Source: Lineus longissimus
Taxonomy: Eukaryota; Nemertea; Pilidiophora; Heteronemertea; Lineidae
Reading direction: 5' to 3'
DNA: 64,000 nucleotides
Assembly: GCF_910592395.1 (NCBI RefSeq)
Contig: NC_088318.1
Coordinates: 3,968,001-4,032,000, forward strand
The position numbers were made by a program, and so were the translations under genes. The notes below the pieces were generated by a model, which saw only the letters and a list, made by a program, of their open reading frames with translations, was not told where the DNA came from and did no database searches. Within the stretch, counting starts at the first letter, position 1. The number at the start of each line of letters is the position of its first letter. Shown here one piece after another: positions 57,635-64,000 of the stretch.

Positions 57635-58328
57635 ATCCAACAATAAATCACTGAACAATATGGTAGAACGAATTCTACTACTAGTAATACGTAGGGGACA
57701 CCATTTTCTTTCACACCAAGTTTCCCGTCCTCATTTTCTTTCATTCTTTACCGTTTACCGTTTACCGTCATAGCGGCATCTTGGCCCATGAAGGGTCTTT
57801 GCCTCCTTCATACGTAAACTTCTGCACTTCTTCATTTTATACGCATTCTGTCCCTTATACAATAAAACATTGCAGAAGTTGATGTTACTTTTCAGAATTC
57901 AAGCCCATGATCCGTGCAGAAGATTATTGTTGGAATGGCTACCCATATTTCATATATTTCATCATAATTTATGCAGTTTGATGTTGCAAATTCTCGGAGA
58001 GAACATAAACTCAGTTATATTATTTGCAGGCCAACATCTCACATTGGCTCATGCAACACACACAACACCCCAACTCCCTTGCGCGATCTCGAGATTGCCG
58101 CGCAATTATAGGATCCTAAGAATGCGCAGCGCAATCTTAAGATAGCGCAGATCGGTAAAATGCGCGGAACATTTGCATTTCAAGCTACAGTAGAGCCATC
58201 TACAGTATAGTACAGTAACTAAGACAGATCACTCCTTGCCAACTCGGCCCGCCCGTAAACTTTAACGTGGGTTAATTGTAATCTTACTCTCTACATACCA
58301 AAGTGATTTATATCCTCTAGGGTTAAAA

Positions 58329-58448
58329 TTTACAATCCCCGATCGGAAATGACGTAGTTTGATCGCATTCAACTATAAATCCATTGAACAGTGGTGCTTC
58401 GTTAGTCAACCGATGACCTTTTTTTGGGGTGTGATCGGGGATTGTAAA
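58329..58448. mobile_element. short inverted-repeat element (120 bp)
   Basis: TTTACAATCCCCGATC (58329-58344) is exactly inverted at 58433-58448. The right half recurs at the very start of the window. Probably a MITE. Confidence 0.65.
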
Positions 58449-58730
58449 CTCGTTCCATATCTAGGAATACAGTTGAACTTCACTGAAAACTATGGTGTGT
58501 TGACATGGTTAATATCATGAGTTCAATGAATTCCTTTGATTTTCCTGGCGAACTTACGTCCGACAATGATCCGTTGACGTGTACCTGCATTTCCATTTGT
58601 GTGTGTTAACAGTTATCTATTTTCGGACGAAGCTCAGTCCATCACAAACTTTGGTCGATTTCAGAGAGAACCTCTCATTCCATTTAGTCAATTATTCATG
58701 TGTTTTTTTCATCATGCCTACGGCTCAGTT

Positions 58731-58743
58731 GGGGGGGGGGGGG
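58731..58743 (+). repeat. G13 homopolymer run
   Basis: An uninterrupted run of G in the gene C upstream region. Confidence 0.85.
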
Positions 58744-59063
58744 CGAATGCCACACTTACTATTTTAATGTTCCTCTTCTTGATCATTGATGATGGCAAAA
58801 GTTAAGGCTGTGACAATGTCTCCGGCCGTGAAGTGGATAGGTCTGCTTGCCTCATGGCTTCTTCTCATTGTCCGCGAAAAAAGATAATTCTGAATGTATA
58901 ATATGATTGGCGTCTCAGGTCCTGCGGGTTGTCCCTGGGTTGGGGTGGGGTTGATTTTAAAATCTATGGGTGCCGGTAGGGAGATTTGGTTAGCAACTCC
59001 CATATGTCATTTTGTCATGTTCTTTCTGACAACTTTTTCTTTTTTTAGTGAATCACTGAAACT

Positions 59064-62000
59064 ATGAGTTCCAAATGCACTGGAAATAAGCCGTGGCAGT
59101 GCACTGACGGCACCTGCGTAGATAACTATTTTTCCTGCGGTAAGTCATGATACATCTAGAGCACCACATAACATGTGACCCATCACATCAAAATGGGTCA
59201 AGTTAAAGGGAACTGGAACCGCCGAGCGATTTATTCAACTTTTCGACTTTCACCGCCCGAGAAAGTCAAACTTCCAACTTCCTATTCGAGTTCAGATTTG
59301 TAGCTCCGCCCCCAGTGCCCGAGCTTGCGCAGTTCAATTTGTTATTATTGAGAATCATGTGAGAATCACGTGAGTCATGCGATCTTTCATTCATGAGTTT
59401 TCGTAGTAAATTCCATAGTAGTGACGTCACTCAATGATTGACAGCTAGGCGCCATGTTTCATTCATGCCTCGTTCTGATCACCCGATACGCGGGAAATGA
59501 AAACGAGGTCATACGAACTGGCTTGGCGGTTTCAGTTCCCTTTAAGCTCAGGACAGGTGGAGAATACACAGTGCTGTAGTGCAGTAATCATGCATATGAA
59601 TTTGTTGAAATTTGGTTTAAGTATTTGTGTATCATCGGCAATGCTGAAATTTATATTTAGTGTGTATCTATGCAATTAGAAAGTTTCTAATTCAATTGCA
59701 AATTACAAATTCTTAACGAATGGCCTCAAAGATTTGAAGTGTAATCTTCAGTTTTATACCACTCCCACTGTTGTATCTCGTGTCGTGCCTGTGATATTCG
59801 TGAATATATTTGGCCATCACTGCCTAATGACAAGTTCAGAAGATCGAATTGAGTTTTCTTTCTCTGGGTAACAGGCTAGATGAAGGTACATTTTCATGCA
59901 TTAGTGTAATGTAAAAGTAACTGAAACTAGCCGGGCGAAATTCTCTCTAACAACAGTTCTTCAATTGTATGATTCAAATGTGATACTTTTTTATTGCAGT
60001 TAGTCCGAGCTCAAAATGTAGGGGGAAGCTCAATTCGTACTACTGTGGACATCTTAATGGAGATAACTGTGTTTACAACGATGTTAATTGCAGTAAGTTG
60101 AAGTCAGTTCAGACAGGCAATTCAAATTGCTGTTGCCTGCGAAAATCACATGTGACTATAACTGCTGTGCCTCGATATCAAACCCAGTAACTACTTGTTT
60201 TACCTGCAGACGATTGATTCTTATGTTCGCTCATTAGGCCACACTTGTTGGTTTTGTTGGATAACGAATCTTTAGAGTCGAAACCTATGTGGGTGGGACG
60301 GAAATTTAAAAAGAATTAAAGATAATTTTTTCTTCAGGCTCAAAGCTATGTGGGGTGGGAATTAAAAAAAATTCCATCAGACTCAAAATCTATGTGGAGC
60401 AGGGAAATAAAATTAAAACATGCTTATTTTTCATCAATTTTAGTGTCAGGTCATACGAGAGGACCCAAAAAAATAAAAATTTGTTGAAATTGGTCGTTGG
60501 GAAAAATCTTTTTTCATTTCTCTCTATTTTATGGTTGGGGAAGGGAAAAAAGTGTGTCAAAAACGGTCGTCGGGACTTTCTTTTTTCCACTTTCCGGAAA
60601 ATGACCTCCGGCGACTTCGTAATCCAACAAATAAGATAGGGGGACCAGGCAGGAGCAGTGGGGTTAAATTGGGGCAATGGGTCATGTTAGATTTAGCTCT
60701 TAATATATTCGTTGTACAAGCGTGAATAGTTTTGACATAATGTGAGATGGAAGAGACCCCTATTGCCGATATTGTGTAACTTGATCTTGCCTACCTAGCA
60801 GCTGCCTATAGTGTCCCTTTAAGATAACTTCTTTTTTTACTTTTCTTTTTCCATTTCAGTGAGGGAGTGTGGCATGAATTCAGACGAAATGCATAAGTTT
60901 GACCGTCCCTGTCCAGGCTTCCCTGGAAAGTGTACTTGGATATCTTTTTATTGCCGTGAGTGCCAAATAAACAAATATTTCACTGCCATTTTTCCCTGCA
61001 ATTCCCACTAGCTTTAAATTCACCACCGCTGGATACAGCAGACTGCCCAGAGTGTCATTTTGTGCAAATCTCCTTCTGCCTATGTCTGACAGATGACGAT
61101 TGGTATGTACATGTACTTTATTGTTTAACCTGGAAACCTGAAACTATTCACCAGGTCAACTTTTAAAGGGATTCTGCACAATCAACATTTCTCCCTACAT
61201 TTTACATTTTCTCGGGCGGTGAAAATGAACCTTCTCATTTCCTGTTTATACGTCTAACGCAGATCAGTAAGCTAGACTCGGCCTGATGAACATGTGGACA
61301 ACGGGGCCTGCAATTGGGTTCCATTCTGAAACTCTCTTATGACTTGATTGATGATGCATCAATTGCGTTGATACTGACTGAGGCCAATAAGGCCATCTGG
61401 GTGTACCGTTAGGGAGGGTGATACGCCGGTAATAAAAATGTTAAAACTAATTTGCACATTTGTTTTCCAGCTTTTTCATGTGGTGATAAAGTCAACTGTC
61501 CACACAGTAACAGGTGTGAAAAGACATTGGCGTTTTGTGGTAAGTAAGTATTGTCGAAGTGGTTGGGACATCAGCCTATCAGGTCAGGGCTTATATCAGG
61601 GGTCCTTACTGGCTTTCTCAAGGTAGGGTGGTACCCTTGATATTCCAAATGTTTTGCCAGTCTGAAACAGAAGGTAGGGTGGCCAGCAAGTTGAGTTCGG
61701 GTGGCCCTATAGAAACCCTTCAAAAAGTCAAGAACAAGATAGGTTGGCTGCTTCCAATGGACGGTGGTAAGCTGCCAAGGTAGGGTGGGACACCCTGACA
61801 AATGGTCTTGTGGAGAACACTGTAAAATACCTGACGTTGTAGCAAAAGGTTACTTGGAGTTTCACTGCCATGGCCCTGTGGCTGCTGGTCCATTTCTGGT
61901 TATGTGCCGTGTATTGGCTGCTAGGTGGAGAGAAGCAATTTCATATCAGTTTTGAGATAAGGGGCTTAAAGAGGACGTGCAATGGTATATCGAGTATTCT

Positions 62001-63928
62001 ATTGAGTATGAATGCAGTACAAGACGGAATGTCATTCGGAGCGCAAAACAGAGCATTTTGTATGTCACGACTGACGTCACATTGTTTAGCATTTGTCAGC
62101 CTTTCCTTGCATGGACCAAGATCGCCTGCCATGGTTTTGGGAGTTATGGTAGCAACACAACTTCTGAGAGGAAATGTGTGGCAGTATTGTAATATGATGT
62201 TCCGTATGATAAATTGGGTGTTAAAGTTTTGATTGAACCATCTTTCTCATTAAAACGTCCTCTCTAGATAACCGCATTAAAGAGGTTTCTTCGTAATTAT
62301 GGGTGGACCAGGAAAATAGAAATGAAGTTGCTGTATGCACAATAGCGTTATGCAGTATCATGCACGCAATTTTGCTGAAACTTGGTGTGTCGTTGTAGTA
62401 TTTTTGCATCTGTTTACACAACGGCAATGTAGAAATTTATTTCTAATACGTACATACGCAATTGGAAATTCTCAAATTTAAATATTTTACGAATGGTGTA
62501 CGCCTTTAATCTTTCATTTTTTCAGATTCTTGTTTCAATTTCCGATGTGCAAATACAGGGATTTGTATTGCCAGTTACAAAGAGTGTAATGGATTCAATG
62601 ACTGTGGAGACTATTCAGATGAAAGGAATTGTGGGTCTTCAGGGTCAGGGTCTTCAGGATCAGGGTCTTCAGGATCAGGGTCTTCAGGATCAGGTTCTTC
62701 AGGGTCAGGGTCATCAGGGAGAGGCACGATCGATGTCAGTGGCCCAGCAGGTGAGAGAATTAAACTGACGTGTTCTCCTACTGAATAAACTGAAAGCCCT
62801 TTGATTCCTCACAATCGTGCCCAACCAGGCCGCAACTGTAATCTATCGTGTGAAATTGCGAACCACTTTTTTTTTTTTTTTTTTTATATAATTTTTATTT
62901 TCAAAAGTATCACACAATACAGAATATCATATAGCAATACAAAACAGGTACGTGTACATTTGAATTTTTTTTTTTTTTTAAACATAGACACCGTTCCCCC
63001 CTCACCCCTCCCCCCCTACGCACACACACCCTTACCCTTTCCCCTGGATAGTACTACATGAAAACTCGTTTGTGTCTGTTCATCCCGCAGAGCTAGTGAT
63101 TCCATTTTTTTTTCCTGTTTTTCAATTATTTTTTTTCTCCTTAAAGAGCCAACATAATCCTTTCGTTCAAGGTATTTAGATTTTAGGTTTATTGGGCTTT
63201 TTCCCCTGTCCGTCAAGCCTGGACCACCTGGAACCACCCTGAGTGCAGTTCCTGGGTGGTACCAAGCGGTGCATAACCCAGCGGGAGGGAAAGTCGCCTT
63301 TAATCATGTTGCGAACCACTTATCCCAATCAAAATTACTAATGGAACGATTAGTGTTCAAAGATGATGTCAGACGGTACCGCAGACGTTTTCAAAAGAAT
63401 TGTCGGCAAGAGACTGTATATATAGTATTAAAAGGGTACGGCTTATCCGAGAGTACCTGGTCTAGATCACAGGGAACTAAAAGACCAACCAAGTACACCT
63501 GGCCGGCAGTATCAAAGAGTTAACTGTCGAACAGTATCTTTTGAAACCTCAATCGGTAGAGCAGTGGACCAATAGTTGTTGAAATAACAGAAATAGACCT
63601 GCAGTTTGTAGAATGATTGTGTACATTTTCTAGTGCTTTCTAGAACGGCCTCCTACAGGAGAAACACTATAACCAACTGGGCATAATATCTTGTAGTTGT
63701 ACTGCTTTAGGGGACGTTGAACCCTTTACAGTTGGAGTCTGTATAAGCTTAGGAATTTTTATTCAATTTGATACTTCTATGCATTAACTGTATCATGTTG
63801 TATTCTTTCAGCGGACACCATGCCTATTGCCGTTGGAGTCTCTGTCAGCGTAGGAGTGTTCATTTTGATACTTGTGTGTATTCTCTGCATGGTACGAAAA
63901 AGGAACACGAATCGTGGAGGACGTGGAA
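59064..63928 (+). CDS. gene C: single-pass membrane protein with four half-LDLa-like modules, one LDLa repeat and Gly/Ser linker (3' end outside window)
   Basis: Exons 59064-59139, 60000-60092, 60860-60955, 61471-61539, 62526-62750 and 63812-63928, all ending in phase 1. Modules: CTGNKPWQCTDGTCVDNYFSC; CRGKLNSYYCGHLNGDNC then VYNDVNC; CG..RPC..FPGKC..FYC; CGDKVNCPHSNRCEKTLAFC. The last gap is always six residues, and the first three correspond one-to-one to gene B. Exon 5 holds a complete LDL-receptor class A repeat ('CFNFRCANTGICIASYKEC' then 'NDCGDYSDERNC', with the Ca-binding acidic motif) followed by five SSGSG units. Exon 6 has the membrane span (VGVSVSVGVFILILVCILC) and basic RKR. The tail continues past the window. 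The ATG at 59064 has an in-frame TGA 15 bases upstream within the inferred exon, so no signal peptide can be read through from there. Likely an N-outside membrane receptor-like protein; function unknown. Confidence 0.78.
59203..59545. mobile_element. TTAA-flanked MITE (343 bp) in gene C intron 1
   Basis: TTAA at 59203-59206 and 59542-59545. The inverted ends AGGGAACTGGAACCGCC and GGCGGTTTCAGTTCCCT differ by one base. A different family from the 7976/52203 pair. Suggests piggyBac-type transposition. Confidence 0.88.
59575..59727. repeat. dispersed repeat, copy of 62343-62500
   Basis: Shares 'AATCATGCA', 'GCAATG..GAAATTTAT' and 'CGCAATT..AAA' type blocks in order and ends ACGAATGG like the 62.4-kb copy. 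Confidence 0.55.
61203..61383 (+). repeat. dispersed repeat in gene C intron 3, copy of 53975-54163
   Basis: Begins 'TTTTCTCGGGCGGTGAAAAT' and ends 'TTGATACTGACTGAGG'. Clear similarity across about 185 bp. Confidence 0.7.
62279..62500. repeat. dispersed repeat in gene C intron 4
   Basis: The left part is inverted relative to 51935-52025 and the right part matches 59575-59727, so this copy links the two other fragments into one family of about 220 bp or more. Confidence 0.6.
62634..62712 (+). repeat. 15-bp in-frame tandem repeat coding the SSGSG linker of gene C
   Basis: Five units of TCTTCAGGATCAGGG type with single-base variants lie between the LDLa repeat and the membrane exon. The period is a multiple of three, so unit number can change without frameshift. 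Confidence 0.92.
62869..63308 (-). mobile_element. poly(A)-tailed retroposon insertion with 13-bp target-site duplication
   Basis: TTGCGAACCACTT is present at 62856-62868 and 63309-63321. Between them is a 440-bp insert whose minus strand ends in a poly(A) of about 20, preceded by an AATAAA-containing stretch. This is the signature of LINE-mediated retroposition. The insert has a 73-codon frame ('KYLERKDYVGSLRRKKI') that I do not recognise, so it may be a truncated LINE or a processed transcript. Confidence 0.85.
63322..63523 (+). pseudogene. degenerate chromodomain-like retroelement fragment interrupted by the retroposon
   Basis: The frame reads 'YIVLKGYGLSESTWSRSQ', close to the second half of chromodomains found at the C-terminus of Ty3/gypsy integrases, with the conserved aromatic of 'VKW' replaced. 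The reading frame to the left of the retroposon joins in the same frame at the target duplication, which suggests the fragment was there first. In gene C intron 5. Confidence 0.45.
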
Positions 63929-64000
63929 GTGAGTTGTTTTTTACTTTGACACAAGAAGACCTGACCTAGTTTCATTGCGCAGAGTCCGTAGTTGTCATCG

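Larger units (their letters stand above)
55108..58165. mobile_element. inverted-repeat element carrying a Ginger-type transposon ORF
   Basis: The block at about 55118-55206 ('GCGCTATCTTAAGATTGCGC', 'TGCGCATTCTTAGGATCC', 'GGCAATCTCGAGATCGCGCA') is the reverse complement of 58080-58165, so inverted ends of about 85-90 bp enclose 3 kb. Each arm is itself partly palindromic. The interior has the minus-strand transposase-derived ORF (56218-57429) and a triplicated 100-bp segment. Exact termini and target duplication are not resolved; the arms could also belong to a separate foldback element. Confidence 0.65.

Noticed and set aside
61012-61102. Possible extra Cys-rich exon of gene C (contains DCPECHFVQ)
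   Set aside because: Length is not a multiple of three, the cysteine spacing does not fit the module and no in-phase donor exists.
63555-63590. 'CTCAATCGGTAGAGCAGTGG' resembling a tRNA D-arm
   Set aside because: No anticodon arm or B box follows.
1-64000. CRISPR arrays, rRNA genes or prokaryotic operons
   Set aside because: The short direct repeats present are minisatellites without unique spacers, and all real genes are spliced animal genes.

Overview
The window is genomic DNA from an animal. The genes are split by short introns with GT-AG borders, there are poly(A) signals, the overall composition is AT-rich, and the spaces between genes are crowded with MITE-like inverted repeats, SINE-like repeats, minisatellites and broken retroelements. 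The genes and repeats suggest a marine invertebrate bilaterian (a lophotrochozoan or an invertebrate deuterostome); I cannot place it further.

Layout from left to right. The first 3.5 kb hold a LINE 3' end, a tRNA-derived SINE and the last three coding exons of CNOT10 (plus strand; the gene enters from the left). Its 3' flank holds a tandem duplication that includes the end of the CDS, a palindromic MITE and a 0.77-kb minisatellite. From 6 to 29 kb I find no confident gene, only mobile-element debris, including a nested pair of foldback elements at 9-11 kb. At 29.5-31.8 kb on the minus strand lies an intronless TRIM71/LIN-41 gene. It is tail-to-tail with CNOT10; these two genes are also neighbours in human. 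The 5' leader and first third of the TRIM71 CDS carry a dense cluster of perfect let-7 seed-match octamers, one of them fused to a miR-125/lin-4 octamer. From 32 to 43 kb there are repeats and a set of triplicated exon-like cassettes. ASCC1 is complete in seven coding exons at 43.55-47.76 kb (plus strand).

The right end is the most unusual part. Two divergently transcribed paralogous genes (gene B, minus strand, 54.6 to 50.0 kb; gene C, plus strand, 59.06 to beyond 63.93 kb) encode small single-pass membrane proteins. Their ectodomains are strings of four-cysteine modules, one per exon, all in phase 1. Each module looks like the first half of an LDL-receptor class A repeat, with a constant six-residue last gap. 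Gene C adds one complete LDLa repeat and a Gly/Ser linker. Gene B has a cytoplasmic tail with PPSY and PTY motifs. Between them sits a roughly 3-kb inverted-repeat element with a Ginger-type transposon ORF (GPY/F, Cys-rich, Ulp1/C48 protease and PHD finger).

Functionally, CNOT10 (mRNA deadenylation complex), TRIM71 (RNA-binding NHL repressor, let-7 target) and ASCC1 (KH plus 2H-phosphoesterase, RNA processing and alkylation repair) are all RNA-related. The LDLa-like pair is a separate lineage-specific receptor-like cluster. All motif and repeat comparisons were made by eye; no search was run.
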